38,582 bases of DNA. It comes from an uncultured Alphaproteobacteria bacterium (GTDB lineage: Bacteria > Pseudomonadota > Alphaproteobacteria > HIMB59 > GCA-002718135). The stretch spans positions 1 to 38,582 of the forward strand of contig CACLBK010000001.1 of the NCBI GenBank assembly GCA_902605135.1. Reading direction: 5' to 3'. This document shows positions 25,660 to 34,083 of this stretch, piece by piece; positions within the stretch are counted from its first letter, which is position 1, and each line of letters starts with the position of its first letter. Under the pieces are notes generated by a model. The model was given only the letters and a program-made list of their open reading frames with translations. It made no database searches and was not told the origin of the DNA. Both the position numbers and the translations under genes were made by a program.

Positions 25660-26216
25660 AATTCTTCAAAATTTGAAGTTCCAACACATAAAACATTTTT
25701 TAAATCTAGATATTTATTAATATTATCTTTATTAACCCCACCTGTTGGAATAAATTTTATATCCTTTAAAATATTTTCAATTGATTGTAATTTTTTTTCC
25801 TCTCCATTTAAATTTGCTGGAAAAAATTTAATTATTTTATAACCTTTTTTATTAAGATTTATAAACTCACTAACCGTCTCAGCTCCAGGAATATATGAAA
25901 GATTATTCATTTCTAAAACCTCATCAATAATTCCAGGTGAGACAAAAAAATTAAAATCGTGATCTTGACCTCTAATTAAATCTTCTTTTGTTAAAACAGA
26001 GCCTAGTCCAAATTTACAATCAGAAAAATATTTTTTTAATTCTAAAGCAATAGAAAAAGATTCTTTTTCTCTTAATGTTATTTCGAAATATTTAATTGAT
26101 TTATTTTGATTTAAATATTTTTTTAATCTTGAAATATCATTCTCAAGGTTTGTTGTGTTTAAAATTGGCAATACTTGTTGTTTATGGAGATCCGATTTTA
26201 AGTGATTATTTAACAT
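25656..26216 (-). CDS. eda: KDPG/KDG-phosphate aldolase
   Basis: A 186-residue class I aldolase that splits 2-keto-3-deoxy-6-phosphogluconate to pyruvate and glyceraldehyde 3-phosphate. The Schiff-base Lys is in IKFFPANLNG. The catalytic-type Glu lies in FEITLREKES, and the phosphate-binding loop is FIPTGGV. It is about 20 residues shorter than E. coli Eda, ending soon after the GTSNF strand, so the last helix is lost. It overlaps the kdgK 3' end by 11 bases. The kinase makes the aldolase's substrate, so the pair forms one pathway segment. Confidence 0.9.
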   Translation of the reverse strand: MLNNHLKSDLHKQQVLPILNTTNLENDISRLKKYLNQNKSIKYFEITLREKESFSIALELKKYFSDCKFGLGSVLTKEDLIRGQDHDFNFFVSPGIIDEVLEMNNLSYIPGAETVSEFINLNKKGYKIIKFFPANLNGEEKKLQSIENILKDIKFIPTGGVNKDNINKYLDLKNVLCVGTSNFEEF

Positions 26217-27102
26217 CTACTATAGCGCCTTTTTTCATTACTATTTTAGAACCTAAACTGCTACCAGCTTTTAATGCTAAAACTGGATCATTATTTACAA
26301 TAAAATTTGATAAATAAGCAGCATTAAATCCATCACCGGCACCTGAGGTATCAACTACTCTTTTGATTAATTTATTCTTAAAAACATGCTTAATTTTGTT
26401 TAAAAATACATATGTAATTTCTGCATTTTTTCTGAATATACTATGTTTAATTTTATATTTTCTAACTATTTGCTCATAAGACTTGATACTCTTTTTATTT
26501 TTCCAATAATTCATATCTTCACCAGATGAAAAACATATATCTACAAATTTTAGAACTGAGTCAAAAAATTTATTTAAATTTTTTTTATTCCATCGACTTG
26601 GACGAATATTAAAATCAAAAACTATTTTTATTTTTTTACTTTTTAAGAGCTCTAATAATTCAATAAAATTATTTAGTTTTGATATGTGTATTATTGAAAG
26701 AGTAATGCCAGAAAAATATATGTAATCAAAATTTTTAAGCTCTTTATATAAATTTAAAAAATCAATACTATTAAAGTATTGTTTCGCTGCACTTTCATTT
26801 CTCCAATAGAAAAATTGCTTTTCTCCATTAATTTTATTTTTTATTAAATATAATCCAACTTCAAATTGGTTAATTTGTTTTATATGTTTTGTTGAAATTT
26901 TTTTAGATTTGACAAATTCTAAAAGAGATTGATTTATTTCAGATTTTCCTATGGCACTTAAAAAAAAAGCGTTTAATTTTTTCTTATCAAGATAATTACA
27001 AAAATTAAGTGTATCTCCAGCAAACGATTGGTTGTAAAAACTATCTTTTATATTCGAAATCTCAATCATAGCTTCACCGATTGAGCATATTTTTGTTTTC
27101 AT
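26206..27102 (-). CDS. kdgK: 2-dehydro-3-deoxygluconokinase (PfkB family)
   Basis: A 298-residue sugar kinase. The PfkB C-terminal signature DTSGAGDGFNAAYLSNF carries the catalytic Asp near residue 257, and the N-terminal GEAMIEIS and SFAGDTLNF blocks match KdgK. It phosphorylates 2-keto-3-deoxygluconate to KDPG, which Eda then cleaves. That neighbour is the best evidence for the substrate. The protein is rich in Lys, Ile and Asn. It starts nine bases after the mutarotase gene stop on the same strand. A related role with deoxy-fuconate cannot be excluded given the fucosidase upstream. Confidence 0.88.
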   Translation of the reverse strand: MKTKICSIGEAMIEISNIKDSFYNQSFAGDTLNFCNYLDKKKLNAFFLSAIGKSEINQSLLEFVKSKKISTKHIKQINQFEVGLYLIKNKINGEKQFFYWRNESAAKQYFNSIDFLNLYKELKNFDYIYFSGITLSIIHISKLNNFIELLELLKSKKIKIVFDFNIRPSRWNKKNLNKFFDSVLKFVDICFSSGEDMNYWKNKKSIKSYEQIVRKYKIKHSIFRKNAEITYVFLNKIKHVFKNKLIKRVVDTSGAGDGFNAAYLSNFIVNNDPVLALKAGSSLGSKIVMKKGAIVDVK

Positions 27103-27111
27103 ATTTAAATA

Positions 27112-27435
27112 TTAATCGTGGTGAAAGACCTCTTCCATTATTGACCACCACTCACCCTTTTTCCTATTTGGATCTGGAACTTGACATGGTCCACATAAAC
27201 TCCACCATTCTTGTACCTTGGTATTTTCAGCCATTAATTTGTTATCTCTTTCAAGATTATCTCCGTGATATTCCATGTAACCAAATAATGTGTTTTTATG
27301 TAAATAGATAGAAAAGTTTTTAAAATTAAGTTCTGTCAAATTAACTAAAACTTCTGGCCATACATTTGCATGTAATCTTTTGTATTCATCAATTTTATCT
27401 TCTCTAACACCAAGAGTCATACCTAAGCGTATCAT
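27112..27435 (-). CDS. L-rhamnose/L-fucose mutarotase (RhaM/FucM type)
   Basis: A 107-residue protein of the RhaM family, which interconverts alpha and beta anomers of 6-deoxy sugars. Family landmarks are MTLGVREDKIDEYKRLHANV near the N-terminus, the YLHKNTLFGYMEY strand, and the Trp-Trp pairs near the C-terminus, including EWWSLCGPCQVPDP. Because the adjacent gene is an alpha-L-fucosidase, L-fucose is a more likely substrate here than L-rhamnose. It starts at the base after the fucosidase stop, so both are in one operon. Confidence 0.88.
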   Translation of the reverse strand: MIRLGMTLGVREDKIDEYKRLHANVWPEVLVNLTELNFKNFSIYLHKNTLFGYMEYHGDNLERDNKLMAENTKVQEWWSLCGPCQVPDPNRKKGEWWSIMEEVFHHD

Positions 27436-28593
27436 TTAAAGATTGTCCTTTCTATTGATCTTGAAACTAACTGCATGGTCACAAGGTTTGTTATTTGGTC
27501 TAGTAATGTGAAGACCGTCTTTTGTTTGTTTCCATTCAACTTTTTCATTACTTCCAAGAAGTTCAACTGACTCCACCTCGTTATCAAAGAGCTTATCCAT
27601 ACTTTCTATTGTAAAATCTTTACTCGGCCAACCCAGTGCAGTCGCATAAAGAGTGTTTCCTTTAGTGGTAAAACGAAAGTCTTGAGCTGTATATTGAAGT
27701 TTTGCACGATTATCAGAAAATGGCCCAGCTTCGGTCATTTCTGTTGGTCCTTCTCCATATTGATCCCAAGTTTCAGTATCAAAAATTGCTTCTCCACTTA
27801 CTTCAAGCCATTTGCCAATACCTTCTAAAAGACTTTTATCTTCTTCTGGAATAGTTCCATCAGGTTTTGGCCCAATGTTTAGAAGCATGTATCCATTTTT
27901 ACTTACATTATCTATTAGGTAATGAACTAAATCAGTTGTTGATTTATATTCAGAGTCTTTCATATAAGCCCATGCACTTCCATCATGAACTGTAGTATCT
28001 GTGATCCAGTCATAGTGTGTTAATTCTGACTCTCTTCCTAATTCTAGATCCAATAAACCAGAACCAGGAGGTAGATCATGCCATTTATATGATACAACAA
28101 CTTCACTCCCCCACTCTTTCTCCTTATTATAATAATAGGAAAGGAAATCTTTTTTGTATTTTTCATGAATATATCTAATACCAAAATCAAACCAAACGTA
28201 ATCAGGTCGGTAATTATCAACTACTTCTTTTAGTCTATTTAACCAACGATCATGAAAAGCTTTACTAGGCTTATCTTGGCTTTCTGTTTTTCTTCCCCAG
28301 TGATCAGGATAAATTGCTTGATTACCAGTATTATCTAAATTGTGAAGCTCACCATATAAACCTTCATATTCTTTCTTAGAAGTATCAAAGTCTTTATTCC
28401 AATGAGGAAAAAAATACCAATTCTCAGCATGATGCATTGCAACCATATATTTCATTCCTTTACCTCTTATTGCTTTTTCTAATTCACCAACAACGTCTCT
28501 TTTCGGTCCCATTTTAGAAGCGCACCATTCAGTGTCTGAACAATTCCACATGGGAAAACCATCATGATGTTCTGCAACCGGTCCTGCAAACAA
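27436..28593 (-). CDS. Alpha-L-fucosidase (GH29), N-terminally truncated
   Basis: The 385-residue frame begins abruptly at AGPVAEHHDGFPMW, which in complete GH29 enzymes lies about 90-120 residues from the N-terminus. There is no natural start codon here: the frame opens with TTG 28593 and no Shine-Dalgarno. The rest is intact: the likely nucleophile Asp136 in YVWFDFG, MLLNIGPKPDGTIPEED, and a C-terminal beta domain. Without the N-terminal strands and any export signal, it should be inactive as read. The cut coincides with the cut in the formate dehydrogenase gene on the other strand. It would release L-fucose from algal polysaccharides or glycans. Confidence 0.85.
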   Translation of the reverse strand: MFAGPVAEHHDGFPMWNCSDTEWCASKMGPKRDVVGELEKAIRGKGMKYMVAMHHAENWYFFPHWNKDFDTSKKEYEGLYGELHNLDNTGNQAIYPDHWGRKTESQDKPSKAFHDRWLNRLKEVVDNYRPDYVWFDFGIRYIHEKYKKDFLSYYYNKEKEWGSEVVVSYKWHDLPPGSGLLDLELGRESELTHYDWITDTTVHDGSAWAYMKDSEYKSTTDLVHYLIDNVSKNGYMLLNIGPKPDGTIPEEDKSLLEGIGKWLEVSGEAIFDTETWDQYGEGPTEMTEAGPFSDNRAKLQYTAQDFRFTTKGNTLYATALGWPSKDFTIESMDKLFDNEVESVELLGSNEKVEWKQTKDGLHITRPNNKPCDHAVSFKINRKDNL

Positions 28594-28594
28594 G

Positions 28595-30565
28595 AATAGA
28601 TTATGCGTAAAGGGAAGATTTGGTTTTGATTATGTAAATAATCCAGAAAGACTTACAAAGCCATTGATTAGAATTAAAGACAAAGCAAAAGATTTACATC
28701 CAAGTATTAATTTTTCAAATATTCATGAATATTTTAGAGAAGCATCTTGGGATGAAGCTTTAGATTATGCTGCACAAGGGTTATTAAAACTTAAAAAACA
28801 AAGAAATGGTAAAAGTAATCTTGCGGGATTTGGATCAGCTAAATGTTCAAATGAAGAAGCATATTTATTTCAAAAATTAATACGAACTGGTTTTAATACT
28901 AATAATGTCGATCATTGTACAAGGCTTTGTCATGCGTCATCTGTAGCTGCCTTACTAGAAACAATTGGTTCAGGAGCTGTTACTGCTCCATTCTATGAAG
29001 TTGAACATTCTGATGTGATAATAGTCATTGGTGCTAATCCGACTGAAAACCATCCAGTAGCAGCAACTTTTTTTAAAAACGCTGCAAAAAAAGGTTCTAA
29101 ATTAATTGTAATGGATCCTAGAGGTCATTCTTTAAAAAAACATGCAACTCATATGTTACAATTCAAACCAGGATCTGACGTTGCTCTCTTAAACTCAATA
29201 ATGAATGTTATTGTTGAAGAAAATTTATTTAATTCTCAATACATTAAAAAACAAACTGAGGGATTTGATAAATTAAGAAAACATTTAATGAATTATTCAC
29301 CTGATATAATGGAAAACGAAACAGGTATTGATCCAGAATTAATAAGAGAAGTAGCGCGCTTATATGCCAATACAAATAAAGGAATTATTTTCTGGGGGAT
29401 GGGCATTTCTCAACATACACATGGTACTGACAATGCTAGATGTTTAATTTCTCTAGCTTTAATGACAGGGAATGTTGGAAAAAGAGGATCTGGTTTACAT
29501 CCTTTAAGAGGACAAAATAATGTTCAAGGAGCGTCTGATGCCGGCCTTATACCAATGATGTACCCTGATTACCAATTAGTTGATAAAGATAATAATAAAA
29601 ATTTTTTTGAAAAACTTTGGAAGACTTCTTTAGATGATAAAAAAGGTCTAACTGTTGTTGAAATTATGGACGCTATTCACGAGAATACAATTAAAGGAAT
29701 GTATATACTTGGTGAAAATCCAGCAATGTCCGACCCTGATCTTAATCATGCAAGAAAAGCTCTGCAAATGTTAGAGCATTTAGTTGTTCAAGATATTTTT
29801 TTAACTGAAACAGCAACATATGCGGATGTTATTTTCCCAGCTTCAGCGTGGCCTGAAAAAAATGGAACAGTTACTAATACTAACAGACAAGTACAAATGG
29901 GAAGAAAAGCTTTAGACTCTCCAGGTCAAGCGAAAGAAGATTGGTGGATAACGAACGAACTTGGAAAAAGAATGGGTTTAAATTGGAAATATAAACATCC
30001 CAAGGAAATTTATAAAGAAATGTCTCTAACAATGCCTTCATTAAACAATATATCTTGGGAAAGATTAGAAAATGAAAACTCTGTAACTTATCCAAGTAAA
30101 TCTCCAATTACACCAGGAGATGAAATTGTTTTTGGTGATAAATTTCCAAACGAAAATGGTAAAGGTAAATTTGTTCCAGCTAGTGTTACTGCGCCAGATG
30201 AAGTACCCGATAAAGAATTTGCAATGATACTAACTACAGGAAGGCAATTAGAGCATTGGCATACCGGAGCTATGACTAGAAAGGCATCAAATTTAGATGC
30301 TATTGAACCAGAACCTTCAGTTTCAATATCACCCAGAGATATATTAATAAATAATATGAAAGCTGGAGATAAAATAAAAGTTTCAACTAGAAGAGGTTCT
30401 ATAGATATTAGAGTAAGACAAGATAGAGCCATTCCTGATGGAGTTATCTTTATTCCATTTTGCTATAATGAATCTGCAGCTAATCTTTTAACTAATCCAG
30501 CTTTAGATCCATATGGAAAAATTCCTGAATTTAAATATTGTGCAGCAAAAATTGAAAAGTTATAA
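28595..30565 (+). CDS. Formate dehydrogenase alpha subunit, N-terminally truncated
   Basis: Coding similarity starts at the block NRLCVKGRFGFDYV, the place of the fourth cysteine of the molybdopterin-domain [4Fe-4S] site. The frame is open back to 28568, and family-like residues Gly-Pro-Ala-Asn-Lys may start at 28580. The first about 200-270 residues, with ferredoxin-type clusters and the first three ligands, are missing. Downstream parts are intact: the catalytic Cys-His in VDHCTRLCHASSV, GANPTENHPVAA, GMGISQHTHGTDNAR, GLHPLRGQNNVQGASDAG and the C-terminal cofactor-binding domain. The best available start is TTG 28664. Full FdsA-type enzymes oxidise formate with NAD. As it stands this copy should not work. 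Confidence 0.87.
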   Translation, partial: NRLCVKGRFGFDYVNNPERLTKPLIRIKDKAKDLHPSINFSNIHEYFREASWDEALDYAAQGLLKLKKQRNGKSNLAGFGSAKCSNEEAYLFQKLIRTGFNTNNVDHCTRLCHASSVAALLETIGSGAVTAPFYEVEHSDVIIVIGANPTENHPVAATFFKNAAKKGSKLIVMDPRGHSLKKHATHMLQFKPGSDVALLNSIMNVIVEENLFNSQYIKKQTEGFDKLRKHLMNYSPDIMENETGIDPELIREVARLYANTNKGIIFWGMGISQHTHGTDNARCLISLALMTGNVGKRGSGLHPLRGQNNVQGASDAGLIPMMYPDYQLVDKDNNKNFFEKLWKTSLDDKKGLTVVEIMDAIHENTIKGMYILGENPAMSDPDLNHARKALQMLEHLVVQDIFLTETATYADVIFPASAWPEKNGTVTNTNRQVQMGRKALDSPGQAKEDWWITNELGKRMGLNWKYKHPKEIYKEMSLTMPSLNNISWERLENENSVTYPSKSPITPGDEIVFGDKFPNENGKGKFVPASVTAPDEVPDKEFAMILTTGRQLEHWHTGAMTRKASNLDAIEPEPSVSISPRDILINNMKAGDKIKVSTRRGSIDIRVRQDRAIPDGVIFIPFCYNESAANLLTNPALDPYGKIPEFKYCAAKIEKL

Positions 30566-30572
30566 ATATTAT

Positions 30573-30695
30573 ATGATTAAAAAAACTTTAATAATTTTAT
30601 TTCTTGTATTTAGTCCAATCACTGCTTGCTCTACATTAAGTGAAATGAATGAAAGAGTAAAAGGTGATGGAGTGCCTTATATTCCAGGGATTTAA
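30573..30695 (+). CDS. Small 40-residue lipoprotein
   Basis: ATG 30573 begins MIKKTLIILFLVFSPITAC, a compact lipoprotein signal with lipobox Ile-Thr-Ala-Cys at residues 16-19. The mature peptide is only 22 residues and ends with Pro-Tyr-Ile-Pro-Gly-Ile. An upstream in-frame ATG at 30513 lies inside the formate dehydrogenase gene and would spoil the signal. It starts eight bases after that gene's stop, so it probably shares its transcript. Size resembles entericidin-like lipoproteins, but the mature part does not match, and function is unknown. Confidence 0.65.
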   Translation: MIKKTLIILFLVFSPITACSTLSEMNERVKGDGVPYIPGI

Positions 30696-30717
30696 TTTAT
30701 AAAATTCTTGTCGAATT

Positions 30718-30723
30718 TATAAT
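30718..30723 (+). promoter_or_regulatory. Candidate -10 box for tRNA-Thr
   Basis: A perfect TATAAT sits 22 bases before the first base of the tRNA-Thr gene, giving a precursor with roughly a 15-base leader. No clear -35 is visible at standard spacing. Confidence 0.4.
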
Positions 30724-30744
30724 TTAATATAAATGCAATTTAAT

Positions 30745-30820
<76 letters not shown>

Positions 30821-30834
30821 CCTAAAATAAATGT

Positions 30835-31596
30835 TTAGCTTGAGTAAAATTGATACAGAGCTATTGATGTTGCATTAGAAACATTCAAACTATCAATTTC
30901 AAATTTTAAATTCTTTTTCATTTTTATTTGCATTATTTCATCACATTCTTTTTTAACTAATTCTCTAATACCTTTACCCTCTGAACCAAAAACTAATACT
31001 GATTTTTCTGAAAAATTTAATTCAGAGTTATTACTTTTAGAACTGTCAAAGCCATATATCCAATAATTATTTTTTTTAAGATAAGAAATTGCTCTTCTAA
31101 TATTTGTTACTCTAATATAATTTACAATTTCTGCTGCACCAGACGCAGATTTACATAGTGATGATGTTAATTCCGGTGAATTATCTTTTCCAACGATAAT
31201 TCCTTCACAATCAAATAATGCACATGATCTCATTATTGAGCCAATATTTTGAGGGTCAGTTACCTGATCTAAAATTAATATTACCGATTTTGATTTTTTG
31301 CTTTCGATTTTTACAAACTCTTCCAAATTTGGCCTAGAAAAATCTGTTGTTATAAGAACTACTCCCTGTGTTGTGTTATTGGTTCCATATCTTCTTGTGA
31401 ATTCATTTTGAGGAAGAATAGTAATTTTTTGTATTTTAGATTCATATTTTTTATCAAAATTAATCTGATTTTTACTAATTATCAGCTCAATATGCTCTCT
31501 TTTATCATTTTGAAGTGCTGCTTTAACAGAATGAAGACCAAAAATTGTCTGAATTCCTTGATTTTTATTAGTATTATTATTTTTAAACTTACTCAT
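30835..31596 (-). CDS. rlmB: 23S rRNA (guanosine-2'-O)-methyltransferase RlmB (SpoU family)
   Basis: A 253-residue SpoU/TrmH-type methyltransferase with a trefoil knot. The N-terminal RNA-binding domain (GIQTIFGLHSVKAAL) is followed by motif 1 ILDQVTDPQNIGSIMRSCAL, motif 2 VLVFGSEGKGIRELV and motif 3 SLNVSNATSIALYQF. The first residues are a low-complexity Lys/Asn-rich extension. It methylates the ribose of a conserved guanosine in the peptidyl-transferase region of 23S rRNA. It diverges from the tRNA-Tyr/tuf transcript across about 170 bases, and its 3' end faces tRNA-Thr 14 bases away. Confidence 0.93.
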   Translation of the reverse strand: MSKFKNNNTNKNQGIQTIFGLHSVKAALQNDKREHIELIISKNQINFDKKYESKIQKITILPQNEFTRRYGTNNTTQGVVLITTDFSRPNLEEFVKIESKKSKSVILILDQVTDPQNIGSIMRSCALFDCEGIIVGKDNSPELTSSLCKSASGAAEIVNYIRVTNIRRAISYLKKNNYWIYGFDSSKSNNSELNFSEKSVLVFGSEGKGIRELVKKECDEIMQIKMKKNLKFEIDSLNVSNATSIALYQFYSS

Positions 31597-31721
31597 GATT
31601 TAATATCACAGATTTGTCTAATTAATACAATCTAGATATGTACAAAATAGCATTTTTTGTCTAAAAGGCCGTTGCTTTTACGAGTATACGTATATTGCAA
31701 AGGTGAAACTGCTGTTTTAGA

Positions 31722-31727
31722 TTGACA
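31722..31727 (+). promoter_or_regulatory. Candidate -35 box of the tRNA-Tyr/tuf transcript
   Basis: A perfect TTGACA at 31722-31727 lies 39 bases upstream of tRNA-Tyr. The region downstream is AT-rich with TAGTAT at 31743-31748 as the nearest -10-like hexamer, at a short 15-base spacing. This is the best promoter for the tRNA-tuf-secE-nusG block. The remaining bases of the gap to rlmB (31597-31721) show only a 10-bp palindrome TATACGTATA at 31685-31694. Confidence 0.45.
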
Positions 31728-31766
31728 TATATACTAATTTATTAGTATTGGCCAATTTCTTCAAAT

Positions 31767-31852
31767 GGAGGGGTGGTCGAGTGGTTAAAGGCAGCGGACT
31801 GTAAATCCGCCCGCGTGAGCGTACGTAGGTTCGAATCCTACCCCCTCCACCA
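31767..31852 (+). tRNA. tRNA-Tyr (anticodon GUA)
   Basis: An 86-base class II tRNA with acceptor GGAGGGG/CCCCTCC, a long variable arm (between the anticodon arm and the T-arm), anticodon loop CTGTAAA with anticodon GTA, a TTCGAAT T-loop and an encoded CCA. It is the first gene of the tRNA-Tyr, tRNA-Gly, tuf cluster. Confidence 0.97.
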
Positions 31853-31910
31853 TTATGGAGGTAATGGGATTAAAGCATTAAAGTGAGTGTGTGAAGCAGT
31901 CAGTTTAGTT

Positions 31911-31984
31911 GCGGGTGTAGCTTAGTGGTAAAGCTCCAGCCTTCCAAGCTGGCTACGAGGGTTCGATTCCCTTCACCCGCTCCA
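31911..31984 (+). tRNA. tRNA-Gly (anticodon UCC)
   Basis: A 74-base cloverleaf with acceptor GCGGGTG/CACCCGC, anticodon loop CTTCCAA with anticodon TCC, T-loop TTCGATT and encoded CCA. It lies 58 bases after tRNA-Tyr and 28 bases before tuf. This is the same order as in many proteobacteria, so tuf mRNA is probably released by tRNA processing. Confidence 0.97.
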
Positions 31985-32012
31985 TAACAAAAATTATTGG
32001 GGTAAAAAAAAA

Positions 32013-33203
32013 ATGGCTAAAGCAAAATTCGAAAGAAACAAACCGCATTGTAACATAGGTACTGTCGGTCACGTTGATCATGGTAAAACAACATTAACTG
32101 CGGCTATAACAAAAATATTAGCAGAGACAGGTGGAGCAGAATTTACTGATTATGCAAATATTGACAAAGCACCTGAAGAAAGAGAACGTGGTATTACAAT
32201 ATCTACTGCACATGTTGAATATGAAACTGAAGCAAGACACTATGCTCACGTAGATTGTCCTGGACACGCAGATTATGTTAAGAATATGATCACTGGTGCA
32301 GCCCAAATGGATGGTGGTATCTTAGTTGTTAATGCAGCTGACGGGCCAATGCCTCAAACGAGAGAACACATACTTTTAGCAAGACAGGTAGGTGTACCTG
32401 CTCTAGTTGTATACATGAACAAAGTTGATCAAGTAGATGACAAAGAATTAATTGATCTAGTTGAAATGGAAATTAGAGAACTTCTAACTTCATATGAATT
32501 CCCAGGTGATACTATCCCAATCATTAAGGGTTCAGCTTTAGCAGCTCTTGAAGGCAGAGACGATGAAATTGGAAAAAATTCAATTATGGAACTAATGAAA
32601 GCAGTTGACGAACATATACCACAACCTAGCCGACCTGTAGATCAGCCTTTCTTAATGCCAGTTGAGGATGTATTTTCAATTTCTGGCAGAGGTACAGTTG
32701 TCACAGGAAGAATTGAACAAGGTCAAGTTAAAGTTGGAGAGGAAATTGAAATCCTAGGAATAAGAGAGCCTCAAAAAACTACTTGTACTGGAGTTGAGAT
32801 GTTTAGAAAACTTCTAGACTCTGGCGAGGCCGGAGACAACGTTGGTGTTCTTCTCCGTGGAACAAAAAGAGAAGAAGTTGAACGTGGTCAAGTATTAGCA
32901 AAACCTGGTTCAATAAAACCTCATACAAAGTTTAAAGCAGAAGCATATGTCTTAAAAAAGGAAGAGGGTGGAAGACATACTCCTTTCTTTTCTAATTACA
33001 GACCTCAATTCTACTTTAGAACAACTGATGTAACTGGAACAATTAAATTACCAGAAGGCACCGAAATGGTAATGCCTGGTGATAATATTGCTATGGAAGT
33101 TACTCTTTTGTCCCCAATCGCAATGGATAAAGGTTTAAAATTTGCAATTAGAGAAGGTGGAAGAACAGTTGGCGCTGGAGTTGTTGCTGAAATTATTGAA
33201 TAG
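32013..33203 (+). CDS. tuf: Translation elongation factor Tu
   Basis: A 396-residue GTPase that carries aminoacyl-tRNA to the ribosome. G-domain motifs are GHVDHGKTT, the switch-region block [18 protein letters not shown] and NKVD. Domains 2 and 3 follow, with the C-terminal [13 protein letters not shown]. Length and sequence are fully typical. A weak GGGG stretch lies 10 bases before the ATG. Codon choice is less extreme in AT than the neighbouring biosynthetic genes, as expected for a highly expressed gene. It sits between tRNA-Gly and tRNA-Trp. Confidence 0.99.
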   Translation: MAKAKFERNKPHCNIGTVGHVDHGKTTLTAAITKILAETGGAEFTDYANIDKAPEERERGITISTAHVEYETEARHYAHVDCPGHADYVKNMITGAAQMDGGILVVNAADGPMPQTREHILLARQVGVPALVVYMNKVDQVDDKELIDLVEMEIRELLTSYEFPGDTIPIIKGSALAALEGRDDEIGKNSIMELMKAVDEHIPQPSRPVDQPFLMPVEDVFSISGRGTVVTGRIEQGQVKVGEEIEILGIREPQKTTCTGVEMFRKLLDSGEAGDNVGVLLRGTKREEVERGQVLAKPGSIKPHTKFKAEAYVLKKEEGGRHTPFFSNYRPQFYFRTTDVTGTIKLPEGTEMVMPGDNIAMEVTLLSPIAMDKGLKFAIREGGRTVGAGVVAEIIE

Positions 33204-33241
33204 TTTTAGAGACCGTTCTATCAGTTAGCCAAAACTTAATT

Positions 33242-33317
33242 AGGAGTGTAGCTCAACTGGTAGAGCACCGGTCTCCAAAACCGGGGGCTGCGGGTTCAAG
33301 TCCTGCCACTCCTGCCA
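33242..33317 (+). tRNA. tRNA-Trp (anticodon CCA)
   Basis: A 76-base cloverleaf with acceptor AGGAGTG/CACTCCT, D-arm GCTC/GAGC, anticodon loop CTCCAAA with anticodon CCA, T-loop TTCAAGT and encoded CCA end. It is located between tuf and secE, the classical position. Confidence 0.97.
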
Positions 33318-33331
33318 AAAGAAATGATACT

Positions 33332-33547
33332 ATGAATATTGAAAAAAAGAAAACATCACCAGCTCTTTTTGTAAGACAAGTTAGACAAGAATTACAAAAA
33401 GTTACCTGGCCTCAAAGAAGAGATACTTTTATTTCTTCAGCAATAGTCATATTATTAATAATTTTGTTTTCATTGTTTTTTCTTTTAACTGATCAAATAT
33501 GGTCTTTTTCGATAAGAAAAATAATTGAAATAGGTTCAGGTTTATAA
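33332..33547 (+). CDS. secE: Preprotein translocase subunit SecE
   Basis: A 71-residue single-helix form of SecE, the essential clamp of the SecY channel. The amphipathic stretch VRQELQKVTWPQRRD before the helix is the family signature, followed by one membrane segment of about 22 residues. The length is normal for alphaproteobacteria, which lack the two extra helices of E. coli SecE. The TAA overlaps the nusG ATG by one base (TAATG), so the two are translationally coupled. It follows tRNA-Trp by 14 bases. Confidence 0.96.
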   Translation: MNIEKKKTSPALFVRQVRQELQKVTWPQRRDTFISSAIVILLIILFSLFFLLTDQIWSFSIRKIIEIGSGL

Positions 33548-34080
33548 TGAATAAGACCAGATGGTACGTTCTTCATGCCTACTCAGGTTATGAAAAAAAA
33601 GTTGCTGACAGTATTTTAGATCAAGCAACAAAACTTGGAGTAAAAGAACATATTGAAGAAATATCTGTTCCTATTCAAAATGTTGTTGAAGTAAAAAGAG
33701 GTGTTAGAGTTAATACAGAAAGAAAAATCTTTCCTGGTTATGTCCTAATAAAAATGAGTTTAAATGATGATACTTGGCATATTATTAAAACTACACCAAA
33801 GTTGAGTGGTTTTTTAGGTAATAAAGGTAAACCAATTCCAATTAGTAATGCAGAAGCAAAAAGAATATCTGAGCAGGTAATTGATGGTGTAGAAAAGTCT
33901 AGACCTGCAATTATGTATGATATTGGTGAACAAGTAAAAGTAATTGACGGACCTTTTGCTTCATTTAATGGGGAGATTGAGCAAATAGATGAAGATAAAT
34001 CACGATTAAGAGTAGCTGTTTCAATTTTTGGCAGATCAACGCCAGTAGATTTAGAATACTCTCAGGTAGAAAAGGTATAA
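33547..34080 (+). CDS. nusG: Transcription termination/antitermination factor NusG
   Basis: A 177-residue protein with the NGN domain that binds RNA polymerase (starting TRWYVLHAYSGYEKKVA, with KIFPGYVLIKM) and a C-terminal KOW domain (VIDGPFASFNGEIEQIDED), which contacts Rho or ribosomal protein S10. It controls elongation and couples it with translation. It is followed after three bases by rplK, the usual order. Confidence 0.97.
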   Translation: MNKTRWYVLHAYSGYEKKVADSILDQATKLGVKEHIEEISVPIQNVVEVKRGVRVNTERKIFPGYVLIKMSLNDDTWHIIKTTPKLSGFLGNKGKPIPISNAEAKRISEQVIDGVEKSRPAIMYDIGEQVKVIDGPFASFNGEIEQIDEDKSRLRVAVSIFGRSTPVDLEYSQVEKV

Positions 34081-34083
34081 AAT

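Noticed and set aside
31685-31694. Palindrome TATACGTATA upstream of tRNA-Tyr as an operator
   Set aside because: A 10-bp AT-rich palindrome is expected by chance in this base composition, and no related copy is seen nearby.
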